From Dicyema japonicum (lineage: Eukaryota; Dicyemida; Rhombozoa; Dicyemidae), in NCBI GenBank assembly GCA_011109175.1, contig RDEW01000025.1:31990-95989 (forward strand): DNA of 64,000 bases, written 5' to 3'. Positions 1 through 9,666 of the stretch are shown here, in pieces (positions within the stretch are counted from its first letter, which is position 1; each line of letters opens with the position of its first letter). Under the pieces are notes generated by a model. The model worked only from the letters and a program-made list of their open reading frames with translations, was not told where the DNA came from and did not search any database. Both the position numbers and the translations under genes were made by a program.

Positions 1-223
1 AATGAATTGAAGAAAGCAAAAAACAGAATCCTTCGACCAAGGAGGCAACGATGTTGGAGCCAACACCTTAACGACTCGTGTGGCAACACTAACTACTACG
101 CTAGCTGGTCTCTTATGATAGTTTAATAATTCATATAAATATTACTTTTAATAATCAGAATATAATAAACATAAATGCCGACCTACCCTCTTCTATAAGT
201 ATTCCCAGAACCTCTCCTATGAT

Positions 224-442
224 CTACAATAAGTCCTTAACACAACCATCTTTATAATCATCCATCCATCTTTGCTTCATAAGCTCTTCCTCTTCCGTCA
301 ACTCAACGACCGCTTCTTTGACTGGCTCATTAGCGTCCTCATATTGCATTTTAAACCACTGTTCGACAGTATAGACTGGGAGAGACGGATAACCTGCACC
401 CAACACAGCTTTCTCAACATCAGATCTTGTCAGTATAAAATT
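224..442 (-). CDS. IGBP1: TAP42/IGBP1-like PP2A regulator, C-terminal exon
   Basis: TAP42/alpha4 proteins bind the PP2A catalytic subunit and control its stability and assembly. The translated exon holds the family's C-terminal signature: ILTRSDVEKAVLGAGYPSLP followed by a conserved Trp (VEQWF) and an acidic tail with RWMDDYKD, equivalent to the ITRN...FGAGYPSLP...EWDDWKD block of animal IGBP1. It ends at a stop at 224-226. At the upstream edge lies AG|AAT, and a 21-bp GT...AG intron (443-463) is predicted. The frame beyond the intron is not recognisable (a GC-rich direct repeat at 475-520), so the N-terminal helical part is missing or unrecognisable. Identity is seen in the sequence; function is from the family. 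Confidence 0.75.
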   Translation of the reverse strand, partial: NFILTRSDVEKAVLGAGYPSLPVYTVEQWFKMQYEDANEPVKEAVVELTEEEELMKQRWMDDYKDGCVKDLL

Positions 443-463
443 CTACAATGATAAAACGAAAAC
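443..463 (-). other. predicted 21-bp intron of the TAP42/IGBP1-like gene
   Basis: On the minus strand this piece starts GTTTTCG and ends CATTGTAG, giving GT...AG ends directly before the exon encoding NFILTRSD. Its size matches the other introns inferred in this window. Confidence 0.45.
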
Positions 464-820
464 CTTATTTATTTCCCGCCTCTTTATGGGAGAAGGCGAG
501 TTCCCGCCTCTTTACACAACAGAGTCGACAATATAGCGCACCATCCTCAAGAATCATAAATTCTTTAGGATAATACTTTACAACGGCCTTAGTTTTAATT
601 TGGTACTATTTTGCAATCTTAGGTATGTCAACCAAAAATTTTAGTTCCAAAATATATTATTAATAGTTAATTAAAAAAAATAGTAAATTAATCAAAATTA
701 TAAGGTTAAAATAATTTTAACTTTATAATTTTAAATTTTAACTTTTTAACCTAATAATTTTGTTTAATATTATAACCCACTTTATTTAACAAACAATAAA
801 AAAGTTAATGTATTTAATAA
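464..820. other. AT-rich stretch without a recognised gene
   Basis: Contains a short direct repeat (cccgcctcttta at about 475 and 504) and then strongly AT-rich sequence with runs of TTAA/AATT. I see no coding signal. Confidence 0.4.
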
Positions 821-1051
821 TCACCAACCTTCCTCGCCTGCCTGTTTGCCAGCCTCCTCAGGCAGGTTCGATTCTGGTTGCTGAAACAACTCCGAGAGCG
901 CCTTGTCCAATTGAACCCTCTGCCCATATGGCATCTCAGGGCTCTGCCACCTATACTCCAGTGTCAGGCTCTCTAGGGTCCGGTTTAACACAGTGGACTG
1001 TAGATAGGCCTGGAGCTTCCTATCTACCCCAACTGCTTCAGATAACCCTCT
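821..1051 (-). CDS. unidentified 76-codon open frame in a GC-rich island
   Basis: This block is distinctly GC-richer than its surroundings and the minus strand is open for 76 codons (between TAA at 1052-1054 and TGA at 821-823). The peptide is hydrophilic and helix-prone (for example SLTLEYRWQSPEMPYG, then ALSELFQQPES and a Glu-rich end). There is no ATG, so it would have to be an internal or last exon. I do not recognise the family. It could be a host exon or imported/transposon DNA; the plus-strand frame over the same bases reads less like a protein. Confidence 0.2.
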   Translation of the reverse strand, partial: RGLSEAVGVDRKLQAYLQSTVLNRTLESLTLEYRWQSPEMPYGQRVQLDKALSELFQQPESNLPEEAGKQAGEEGW

Positions 1052-1119
1052 TTATCGTGTACCACAATGTCCGGTTTTATTGTGCTTGACAAGCACCGAG
1101 GTACGGATAACAATGTCTT

Positions 1120-1440
1120 TAATATCTTGTCGTCAGAATTTCTGATCCCAAAAAATATTTTTAATATCTTGTCGTCATTGTCTTCTGCAGCTAACTTTTC
1201 GATTATCTGTCAGATAATTGAAGATGTTTTAAGTAATTTTGCGATAGATCGCGAAGACGCTGTTTAATACATTCAGAGATTGCATTTCGAAGATAATTTA
1301 TGTGAATCAGGAAGCACTAATCAAAATTAATTGTCAATCAAATGCCTTCTATCACAAAGTAGAAAAACAACATATTTCTGCATGTATTCAACTATTTGAA
1401 AAGTGTCCTTGCTGAGCATTATTTTTGAGAGAACTTTATA
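1120..1440 (+). mobile_element. hAT-like transposase fragment, copy A (carries the empty site)
   Basis: Degenerate coding repeat also found at 3040-3530 and, diverged, at 23120-24040. Reading frames give IICQIIEDVLSNFAIDRED and then YIQRLHFEDNLC, matching NYLKKLDFKEDVCGIKNYI in the 24-kb copy. The 24-kb copy also carries a VDETDVGRNKF...LVGTL block resembling the first catalytic region of hAT-type (CGGBP1-associated) transposases. At 1393-1394 the sequence CAAC-TA-TTTGAAAAG is uninterrupted, whereas the sister copy has a whole pogo element inserted at the same TA. Family assignment is moderate. Confidence 0.5.
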
Positions 1441-1559
1441 TTCATTGTAAAAATTAATTTTTTTGTAGATAAAATTATCATAAAGTCAAAAAAGTCAAAA
1501 GTTTTAATTTTTTAAGTCAATAAAGTCAATTTTTAGGTCAAAATTTTGCGATTTATAAG

Positions 1560-1760
1560 TCAAAATAAAAATCGCCCTAATGATGTGACACCTTCTCGGT
1601 TGATAACCTTCAGCAAACACGTCAACAACGTCATTTTCTCCTCCCACCGAAAACTGCTCCCGGAGTTTGAATCGATAAAAAAGTTCGTTCTTGAATATGT
1701 GTCAACACAAGTTGCGTCCCAGACCATAGATCATCCGGATGTGTAAGGGAAAAGGGTCAT
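1560..1760 (-). mobile_element. LINE C-terminal domain fragment (WDATCVDTYS)
   Basis: On the minus strand the frame reads MVWDATCVDTYSRTNF, the same conserved post-reverse-transcriptase block seen at 34.2 kb (LIWDATCVDTYSPSNL) and 63.3 kb (IWDKACIDTFSQSTL). The plus-strand open frame over it is a shadow. It is a short decayed piece. Confidence 0.6.
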
Positions 1761-1857
1761 TTTGTGAGGTCTCTTTCCATCTCTTCGATTGAGACCCACT
1801 GGTTCAAGCTGTGATGGGAAGCCTGTAGCCTTTATTTATTTAAAAATTTTAAATAAT

Positions 1858-1945
1858 TAAGCCTTTGCAGATTGGATTGCATGTATGTTCCACGTAATAC
1901 GGCAATCCGACTGGTTGCATTAGCCAGAACGATTTTAAATAAAAT
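1858..1945. repeat. dispersed repeat, pair with 52170-52255
   Basis: Shares the same order of blocks with 52170-52255: tttgcagattggattgc / ttggcagataggattgc, then cgtaatac-gcaatcc, then agccagaacgat. Minus-strand reading starts IVLANATSRIAVLRGT, so it may be another LINE coding remnant. Confidence 0.45.
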
Positions 1946-1983
1946 AAATCTGATAAAATTGTTAATCGAAAATACTAATTAAT

Positions 1984-2928
1984 TTAGTCTGATAGAAAAT
2001 AAATAATTTCCTTGACTAGCAGATCAGGCTGGTCCACGTGCAGTGAATGATATGAATTAGGCAAGTAACCAAGTCTCTTACGTGGAAAGTGAACATTGAG
2101 ATGATCGAGACTCTTACCTCTGAAATAAATAAACCCAAACTTCATAAAAGGCGACAATTCACCCCCCAAAAACAATGCTTCGTTAGGAAATAATCCCTCC
2201 ACGGTGACAGTCTTTTCAAACTGATCCCAAATTATACTTATTTTTCATTATTGAGTCGAAATTACTGTTTAAATAGCAAAATCCATTTTTCTCGATTATT
2301 TTCTTTTTTAAAAAATCTCCAAAAGTTTTGCCTAATTTTTCAGCCAAAATTACTGAAACTTTGTCACCGCTCAATTTTACAGTTTTTGAAGCGATTTCCT
2401 TTAAATTCGCGTTTTTAGCGACAAATGGAAATTGTATGAATCCCAAGGCTTTGACAAACTCGATGACTTTGACGAAACCTTCCATCCCGAATGGACACAC
2501 ATCCAGGACGATTAATTTGTCGACAATATTGCTCTACTGTACATCCTCATACTATACGTGTTCTAAGGAGTAGGTCATGGAAGTTAATCCACCCATGCTG
2601 TGACCCACTAGTGATACTTTGTGATGCCCCAACTTTTGGCGGGTTTTTTCGATGTCTCTGGCCATGATAGGATAATCCATGTAACCATTGTCGGGACTAT
2701 CCCTGATTTCTTGAATCGAATGTGTAAACCTTGGAATTTAGGTTATGAGAATACCTCAAATCCGGAATTAGCCAAATTGTGGGCCACATTGTCCCAGTTA
2801 TTTCTATTACTGAACAATCCATGGTGGATGTAAACTGGATTGGGGTATTTCTGTGGCAAAGATGGTTTATAATGAGAATATGAAAGCTCTAGACTTTTGT
2901 GATTAAACCTTTTTATTAATTTATTCAT
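1984..2928 (-). CDS. ABHD11: ABHD11-like alpha/beta hydrolase
   Basis: Predicted serine hydrolase; animal ABHD11 is a mitochondrial esterase/thioesterase-like enzyme. From ATG at 2926-2928 the frame gives PVYIHHGLFSNRNNW (oxyanion-loop HG), then after a 25-bp intron (2730-2754) VYTFDSRNQG-SPDNG and the nucleophile elbow VSLVGHSMGGLTSM with the catalytic Ser. After a 24-bp intron (2534-2557) comes VDKLIVLDVCPFGMEG. The C-terminal part has ALFLGGELSPFM, then YHSLHVDQPDL with the likely catalytic His and a stop at 1984. Two frame breaks are visible: 2 nt missing at the NQG(D)S motif (about 2700) and a 1-nt shift near 2225. All family landmarks are otherwise in order, so these look like indel errors or very recent damage. 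Start, domain order and length (about 265 aa) fit the family. Confidence 0.85.
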
Positions 2929-3039
2929 TTCACATGTATCCGCGTTAATTAATATTTTATGTGGTCTTTAAGATAATAGTATTTATTATTCGATTTTAAA
3001 TGTTAATTATTTATATTTTATTAAATATATAAATAGGTT

Positions 3040-3530
3040 TCCCGACCATTAACATTGCGCCATGTCTTGCTTCCAAAGACAGAAGCATTCAATCAGCGAA
3101 TCAGTACGCTCAAATGGGTCGATAAAGTCAATAAGGCTTTTATCGATATTCCCTTGCATAAGTTGAACAGTAAAATCATACGAGATTTGTTTGAGATTAT
3201 TCGAGATAATCTATTTTTACTACGATTGCCAAATATATGGGACACAATTATGTCAATACACTTTTGAAAGAATTTCTGATCCCAAAAAATATTTTTAATA
3301 TCTTGTCGTCATTGTCTTCTGCAGCTAACTTTCGATTATCTGTCAGATAATTGAAGATGTTCTAAGTAATTTTGCGATAGATCGCGAAGACGCTGTTGAA
3401 TACATTCAGAGATTGCATTTCGAAGATAATTTATGTGGAATCAGGAAGCACTAGAATCAAAATCAATTGTCAATCAAATGCCTTCTATCACAAAGTGGAA
3501 AAACAACATATTTTTGCATGTATACAACTA
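3040..3530 (+). mobile_element. hAT-like transposase fragment, copy B (left of the pogo insertion)
   Basis: Begins with a LLPKTEAFNQRISTLKWVDK block comparable to QQTEAFVSANISLYKLRNQA at 23.13 kb (the part of CGGBP1-associated hAT proteins reading like NIPLYKL), then repeats the 1120-1395 sequence of copy A, ending CAAC-TA at 3529-3530, where the pogo element starts. The remainder of this repeat resumes at 5505 after the element. Several stops make it non-functional. Confidence 0.5.
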
Positions 3531-3690
3531 CAGTCCGACCCCGAATTGGGGCACCAAGTGCCCCAAAAAGCGGGGTGTCCCAAAAACAGGGGTTTAATGA
3601 AACAGAGATTAAAACATCAAAAATCAATTTTAGAAAAATAATCAGTTAATTTATCCCAGTTATCTTTTTACTTCTTACATTTTCATAAAA

Positions 3691-5230
3691 TTAAGTAAAA
3701 AATTTGTAAAATTCTTTGAGCATTTCAGGAGATATGTAAAAAATTTTCTTCTCTAACTGATCAAGAGAATCTTGCGTTTTTCTTAGAATTGTTTCCATGT
3801 TATCGTTTTCTAAACCTTCGTTGTAAATATTATCAACGAATTTGTCACTTTCCCCATTCAATGTTTCGTTTACGGCATTGTTGATCATTTCTTCTGTAAT
3901 GGTATCTTCAATTTTTACGGAATCACGAATCATTTCAATTTGATTCCAACAATATTTTTTTAAACAAAATTATTTTGTTAAATTAATGAATTTTAGAAAA
4001 ATAATCAGTTAATTTATCCCCAGTAAATCATATTTAAAACTGCCATCCATCCAAAGTGGACCCCGCCGACATTATCGATGTTGCGTTGCCTCTCACGATT
4101 GCAACAGAGATCAACTGGAGTAGCCACCGGGTCTCACGTGCGTCGTGGCTTTTTAGTGTAGCTAAGCGTCCAAGTTTCTTTAGGAAGCGAAGCGATTTTC
4201 CACTTATTCCTTCCAGTTATCTCGACCACTATCGGATAAAACGCGAATCGGTCGCGTAGCGCTTCGTATTCCAACAATTAAATATTAAACTTGGATCAAG
4301 TTTTTCCTAGCTTTTAGAAATTAGCAAATTACATGACGAAGGTTTATTTTGTTTATCAACCGTTTGAATTCATCATCATCCTCCTCATAACACAAATACT
4401 GAATCAGATAATTTGAGTAATGATCTTTAAAGGTCTTGATAATTCCCATATCCAATCGTTGCAAATACGGTGTTGTATTTTTTGGCAAAAATAAAAACTC
4501 AATATTTGAGCATTCAATAGTTTTATGACATCCCACATTATCAAGCAATATTAATACTTTTCTGTTGATTGTATAAAATCTTTCATTTATATTTCCAGTC
4601 ATCCATGCATTTTTAGAGGATGAATATGAAATTCCAAAATCTTTCACATTGAAATTTTTGAGACATCGAGGGTTTTTAAATTTTCCAACAATCGATGGCT
4701 CAAGTTTTTCCCCATGGAAATGCAACAAAGAAGTACAGTGACTCTTTCTTTTCCCTGTTTAAAGCCAAAAGTATCGTCATTTATTCCGACAAAAGACTTT
4801 CGTGGAGTCCTTTTTATATAAAGAGCAGTTTCATCAAATTAAAAACATTTTGTCTTCCATATTGAATAATTTTCTCGTCAAGAATTTTAAAAAACTCATT
4901 GATGTAAGTCAATTCACATGAATTTTTTTCTCCACAAATTGATTTGAATTTAAGTTCATGTCGCTTTTTAAATCTGTCAAGCCAGAAGTTTGAAGCTTTG
5001 AAAGTATCAAATCCAATTTTTGAAGCCGTATATAAGGCAATTTTCTTTATGAAAGGACCTTATATTGATCATCGAATTTAGATTTCTCACAATAAGGCAT
5101 AAGATCCTCATCCTTGTTCAAGAAAAGGTACAATTATTTTTTTTATTCGCGAAATCATGCCTTTAGTAGATTTGTATTTTTTATTATCTGTCTTTCAGAT
5201 AATTTTTTCTTCAATATCAATTTAGCAATC
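3691..5230 (-). pseudogene. Tigger/CENP-B-type DDE transposase, broken
   Basis: Read 5230 down to 3691. The N-terminal part has the CENP-B-like helix-turn-helix segment KASNFWLDRFKKRHELKF. The catalytic core has RTPRKSFVGINDDTFGF, LHFHGEKLEPSIVGKFKNPR, the metal-binding Asp in VLILLDNVGCHK, the FLPKNTTPYLQRLDMG block with the next catalytic Asp, then FKDHY. The C-terminal NCW motif is hit by an insertion: TGTTGGAAT occurs at about 4270 and again at about 3945, and coding resumes as YCWNQIEMIRDSVKIEDTIT to a stop at 3691. Several further frameshifts are present. The 80-codon open frame at 3691-3933 is the transposase tail, not a separate gene. Confidence 0.85.
3954..4278. mobile_element. about 325-bp insertion nested in the transposase
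   Basis: Flanked by an 11-bp direct repeat attccaacaat (3943-3953 and 4268-4278), the form of a target-site duplication, and it interrupts the transposase at its conserved Cys-Trp. The insert begins AT-rich, carries a copy of the host element's own 3' flank (aattttagaaaaataatcag, also at about 3627) and then a GC-richer 230-bp block. No internal coding sequence recognised. It could be a SINE-like or filler insertion. Confidence 0.5.
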
Positions 5231-5550
5231 GTTAATTTTGTTTCGTAGTTAATAACCATTCACAATAAAAAATGTAAATAAACGTGTAAATTAAAATTAT
5301 ATATTTATTAATAAAATATAATTTTATTTACTTATAATTTCATTCCCACAATTTTATAGTGCCCAAAATTTCCATATTTTTTATCGATTTTCCATTTTAC
5401 TCTGCCAAAATGTTGTCCAAAAAAATGCCCCAAAATGCGGGGGTGCCCCAAAATCCGAGGGTGCCCCACCCCTGGGGTCTGACCCATTTCGGAGTCGGAC
5501 TGTATTTGAAAAGTGTCCTTCCCCCCCTGAGCATTATTTGTTGAGAGAAN

Positions 5551-5772
5551 AACAAAAAATGTAAATAAACGTGTAAATAAAATTATATATTTATTAATAA
5601 AATATAATTTTATTACTTATAATTTCATTCCCCACAATTTTATAGTGCCCCAAAATTTCCATATTTTTTATCGATTTTCCATTTTACTCTGCCAAAATGT
5701 TGGCCAAAAAAAATGCCCCAAAATCCGAGGGTGCCCCACCCCTGGGGTCTGCCCCAATTCGGGGTCGGACTG
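5551..5772. repeat. second copy of the pogo right end, after an N
   Basis: Starting just after the N at 5550, this repeats the sequence of about 5262-5502, including the terminal inverted repeat ending GGTCGGACTG and followed by TA (5773-5774), but with a different flank (gttccaaaactt). Its terminus is a better match to the left terminus than the one at 5502. Either a second related element lies here or two loci were joined at the gap. Confidence 0.7.
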
Positions 5773-6040
5773 TAGTTCCAAAACTTAGAAGCAGAGATTA
5801 ACTCTTATTCGGACACCTTCATTTTTTGCTCCCGATCGACCATCAAACACTCAGAGTTTTTTTAATACAACTGAGTGAATTTAAGTCCTTGTGCTTTTTC
5901 TAAAGCTAAAATATAAAATATACATAGACCAGGTATCATAGTAGTCAGTGTTGTCGGTCGTGTTATTTTTACATTCTTCGGCCAGTAATACAACGTCTTA
6001 TGTTTTCTGCAGTTGAAAATGATACTCTGTGTTTACAATA

Positions 6041-6265
6041 TGCCAGAAATTTGGTTACGTTACATCTCGGTGCATTGAAAAGGAGAAATGCCTTATTTGC
6101 CGGGAGGAGCACGAAATTAGCAGCAATCCATCCAAATGAAAATCGGAGCAGTGCATCAACTGCGATAATGTTGAGCACCTCGCTTGTTATGAAGGTCGCC
6201 CGGTGGCAAAGACCGCTACTCAGGAATTCCACGTCCGCAAACTAACCTTCATGAAAAAAAATTAA
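6041..6265 (+). pseudogene. zinc-knuckle Gag-like ORF1 fragment of a LINE
   Basis: Frame from 6041 reads CQKFGYVTSRC then CLICREEHEISSNPSK and, after an in-frame TGA, CINCDNVEHLACYEGRPV. The spacing of Cys and His fits tandem CCHC knuckles as in ORF1 proteins of jockey-like non-LTR retrotransposons, which bind the element RNA. It ends at TAA 6263-6265. Broken by the internal stop; no RT directly adjoins. Confidence 0.6.
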
Positions 6266-7860
6266 CTGTTTATAAGAATACTACCAAGCATGTCAGATTC
6301 GTTAAGGCAGAGACGATTCAATCAGTTTGGAAAAAATCTGCGAATTCTACTTGTGAAACTTAAACAGGCAACAATCATTACAAGATATCAATAATATTAT
6401 GTGTCACTAGTATTAACCGAAAAATTCATTTATAATTGAAAAGTCTAGAAATCTAGAATGTTCTAAGAAATTCCTACTGAAAAATAAAGATATGTAAAAT
6501 ACGAAATATTTCACTAATTTATTAATATTTTCTAATAATTTAAATTTAAATCCAATTGAAGCTATTTTACAATTTTTGAGGGAGACTTTTTGAGTAGAAG
6601 TCGGTTGGCAAGCTCTACCGATTCAAATTACTTCAACTTAACTTAAACCTTGTTGTTGAGTGTTAACTTTTTGAATATTTTTTCTTCTATTTTAAAGACA
6701 AAATGTGATAAAAGTTTTTTCTTTTCACTAATATTTAACTGTTTTGGAATGCTATGTTAGGAGGATCTTAGAATAACATTAAAATAAATACGAGGATCTT
6801 AGAATAGAATATAAACTATTTACTAAACGTTGCAACCAATTGGGTAAAATGGTTGTTTCCTGATTAATATGTTAAATAATGCAACCAATTAGGTAAGTAT
6901 TACAATCAATTCTCCTTATATTTTCGGTTAGTATTTACTGTTAATTTTTTAACGATTAGAAATAGAGAACACGGCCACCTCTCTCAGCAACCACTTCACT
7001 CGGTGTTTTCACTGATCCTTCACACTTAATGTAGGCTCGCGTTATGCTACTATAGTGTGAGAGTGGTCTGAAATTGATAACAAAAAGCTTCTGATAGTGT
7101 TAATTACTAAAGATTGGAAGTCATTAATCTTTTTTTAGTACATTCTTGATAGGTATATGATGGTCCCACAAGCCTCTCAACCGTAGCTGATGGGTGGAAG
7201 ATCTAATTTGGTGTATATGGTCTAGACTCGATAAGAAAAATATATTTTATAATTCAAGGAACTCTTTTATAAAGTTGCGTTTTTATTGCCTAAAGGACAA
7301 CATGTTGTCCACGTCGTCCGAAGGTCATGAAAAAGTCAAACGTGACTTTTAATTTTTAATAAGTATGCAATCAATCTGTAAAGTCTTACAGATGTTGAGA
7401 TACGGACATCACCTGAATCTCTGCTCGTAATTCGGGTCTCCGTAAACCCAATTTTATCCATTATACAACTATGCTGAAAAAATAAAAAATATTTACTCTC
7501 CTGTAGAGGGTTTCATAAAATCTAGAACAGGGATTCACACGTTTTTAGACCAGGGACCAAATAGATAATTGCTGAATGAATTCTTAATAAATCGCTAAGG
7601 TTATTCTTGCTCCAATGGAAGAGTTCCATAATAAGGATATAGACGAAAGTGATGCGTATATGATCGTAGGAATTGGGAACATATAGTTACTCTGTTTATT
7701 TCGTTTTAATCTGGCAATCCTAATGCTATTAATAAATACTAAAGTGCTTGAAATATTTAAAATAATTTTCAATTCATTTTCAAAAACACAAAAATGTTCA
7801 ATGTTTTATCAGTTAATATGAAAATAATTCGTAAATCATAAAGTGTGCAAGAAATCGATG
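6266..7860. other. no gene recognised
   Basis: AT-rich. The 62-codon minus frame at 7584-7772 has no recognisable family. I see nothing else I can support. Confidence 0.4.
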
Positions 7861-7867
7861 GTGACAA

Positions 7868-7935
7868 TTTACAAGCGAATCTCGCTCCCATCATGAGAGG
7901 GAATAGCCATGCAGTCAAAGCGGCCGCTATATGAC
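7868..7935 (+). mobile_element. LINE C-terminal tail fragment
   Basis: cgaatctcgctcccatcatgag...atgcagtcaaagc matches the tail seen at 49600-49690 and 11577-11660 (coding RISL...SHAV). It belongs to the lineage with the WDxTCxDT domain. Confidence 0.5.
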
Positions 7936-8044
7936 CATTTGCCCACTTTTTCCCATAATAAATTTGTTAGAAAATTTACAAGGTCATCTATTATCTGTCA
8001 TGTTTAGCAGATGATTCCCTGCATTTTATATTTTGATGCTTATA

Positions 8045-8140
8045 GCAAATTGCAACGGATCGGGGAGAGTGGAGGAAAACTCGTTCAATGAGATCTCCAA
8101 GGGTCGGACACGACTTAATTGGACAACATACATGCTTCTA
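8045..8140 (+). mobile_element. RTE-type LINE C-terminus
   Basis: Frame reads ATDRGEWRKTR...RVGHDLIG. The DR..WR motif near the end of the protein and the ggtcggacacgact nucleotide motif resemble the 3' end of RTE-clade ORF2. Only about 95 bp is recognisable. Confidence 0.4.
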
Positions 8141-8456
8141 GCTAATGCCATTACTTAACATGAATTATAAACACAGTCTCATCGATCATAATAAACGTGT
8201 TTATCTATATAACTAAGGATTTTGATAATTTAAATGGGTTAAAGTATAAAGAGATAAAGATGAAAGAATATTTGAAAAAAATTAGGAATTAGATTAACCG
8301 TTGAAGCGATTTATACTTTCAATGATTATGATTGACTTCAGGTATCCCATGATGGTTTTGGTACGATGGATCTTATTGAACTTTCAGACTTTGCATGTGA
8401 GTAAATTTGTCCTTCTGCAGTTCATCGTAACAAAATTCTAATTATTCAAAGCATAG

Positions 8457-8759
8457 CTAAGAATGATTTCTCTCTGTCACATAAGAAAACGATGTCATCA
8501 TAAGTCTTGATAGTGACAAATTTCTAAGACGTCTTATACCGAATGTCTTATATAAAACGAGAATATCTTTTCCAATTAATTGCTGAATCTCTAAAATAAT
8601 TGGAGAGTGGTATACGACAATAATAGAGATAGATAATGGTGAAAAGACTAAGCCGTATGGTAAAACTTGGTGAGCTAATAAACTTGAAGGCGTTGATAAA
8701 TTACAAATGAATAAAAAGCCTAAATAAATTCCTTTTTGAATATTGGACATTTCACTCAT
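8457..8759 (-). CDS. unidentified hydrophobic open frame
   Basis: A 100-codon frame with ATG and two to three hydrophobic segments (around residues 9-35 and 36-58: for example GIYLGFLFICNL and FSPLSISIIVVYHSPIIL). It could be a small membrane protein, but no family is recognised and AT-rich sequence easily produces hydrophobic shadows. Confidence 0.2.
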   Translation of the reverse strand: MSEMSNIQKGIYLGFLFICNLSTPSSLLAHQVLPYGLVFSPLSISIIVVYHSPIILEIQQLIGKDILVLYKTFGIRRLRNLSLSRLMMTSFSYVTERNHS

Positions 8760-9441
8760 CGACTTTAATTACACAGCATAGCTAAAGCACGTTGACACAG
8801 TCTTTATATCAGAGGACATTCAACTAAACATCTTCAAAATAAGAATTTCTTACATATGAAAGTCAATCGTCGTTATAACTTTAAATTTTCTTTTAATACA
8901 ATAAGTACCATAAGCACAATCAAATATAAATGGTTCGACACGAACCATTAGTGCCTTCAGCTTGGCAGTGCTCTTACGCCCACACATCCATATTGGCCTT
9001 GCAAAAAGTCTGAACTAGATTGACGGTCACCCAGCATCGTTCATTAAAATAAAAACTTCAGAGGTATCGGTAAGAGCATTTCTTTTTAATATCCAATAAA
9101 TTGTTATAATGTTTGCTATTTTCTTGGTGTCTGCCATCTTAAAGGAATTGCATGAGCTCCACTAAGCACATTAGTAGGAGATCATGACTTGATTTATTGT
9201 AAATGGACTAACTATATGACTCATGGCATTCTTTAGGTTTGTTTCGATTTTCATTTAATCGTTTTCTACGCACTACGCAACACATTTGAAAATCTAAGGT
9301 AATTCACAAGATTTTTTTGTTTGCTAATAGGATTATGGTATTATCGATCTTTAGCTTTTAAGTTCTCATTTTTTACTCTTATCGAGGTTAATTGACTTCT
9401 CGGTGCTAATATCAAAATTGATAGATCTTATAGTCATAAAT

Positions 9442-9666
9442 CTAGTCGATCCAGATGTTGCTGCAGTCTAGATGAGCAGTCTGAATTCCCAGGGCTCGTG
9501 AGGACAGAAAAATGTCGTCCTCATAATTTACAAGGGTATCATTATCGACTACCGGAATAGGAAGGTCAGTCAAATTTTGGTCGGATAGCAGGGAAGATTG
9601 AGGTGATATGAGGGATATCATCTGAAAGAAGTCACAGTGATTAGCGCAAATTTTTAAGACGAACAT
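9442..9666 (-). pseudogene. jockey-like reverse transcriptase remnant
   Basis: The frame LTDLPIPVVDNDTLVNYEDD aligns with the palm-domain block of the better-preserved copies at 57.7 kb (MSDIPTNSKTLLLSYADD) and 36.2 kb (LHDLPNDGDEDSLLLSYADD), the YADD being decayed to YEDD. Confidence 0.5.

Larger units (their letters stand above)
3531..5502. mobile_element. pogo/Tigger-type DNA transposon with TA target duplication
   Basis: Left terminus CAGTCCGACCCCGAATTGGG (3531) and right terminus reading, on the opposite strand, CAGTCCGACTCCGAAATGGG (ending 5502) are terminal inverted repeats. Both are flanked by TA (3529-3530 and 5503-5504), the target duplication of the Tc1/mariner-pogo superfamily. 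The flanks join to the uninterrupted sequence of copy A at 1381-1435. About 1.97 kb long; carries a minus-strand transposase (3691-5230) broken by an internal insertion. Subterminal repeats rich in GGGGCACC/GGTGCCCC are present at both ends. Confidence 0.88.

Noticed and set aside
808-1089. 93-codon plus-strand open frame
   Set aside because: Pro/Ser-rich and without family features; the minus strand over the same bases reads more like a protein, so this is treated as a shadow.
3691-3933. Acidic 80-codon frame resembling an ESCRT-III (CHMP) C-terminus
   Set aside because: It lies inside the pogo element, directly follows YCWNQIE (the transposase C-terminal Cys-Trp block), and is the tail of the transposase.
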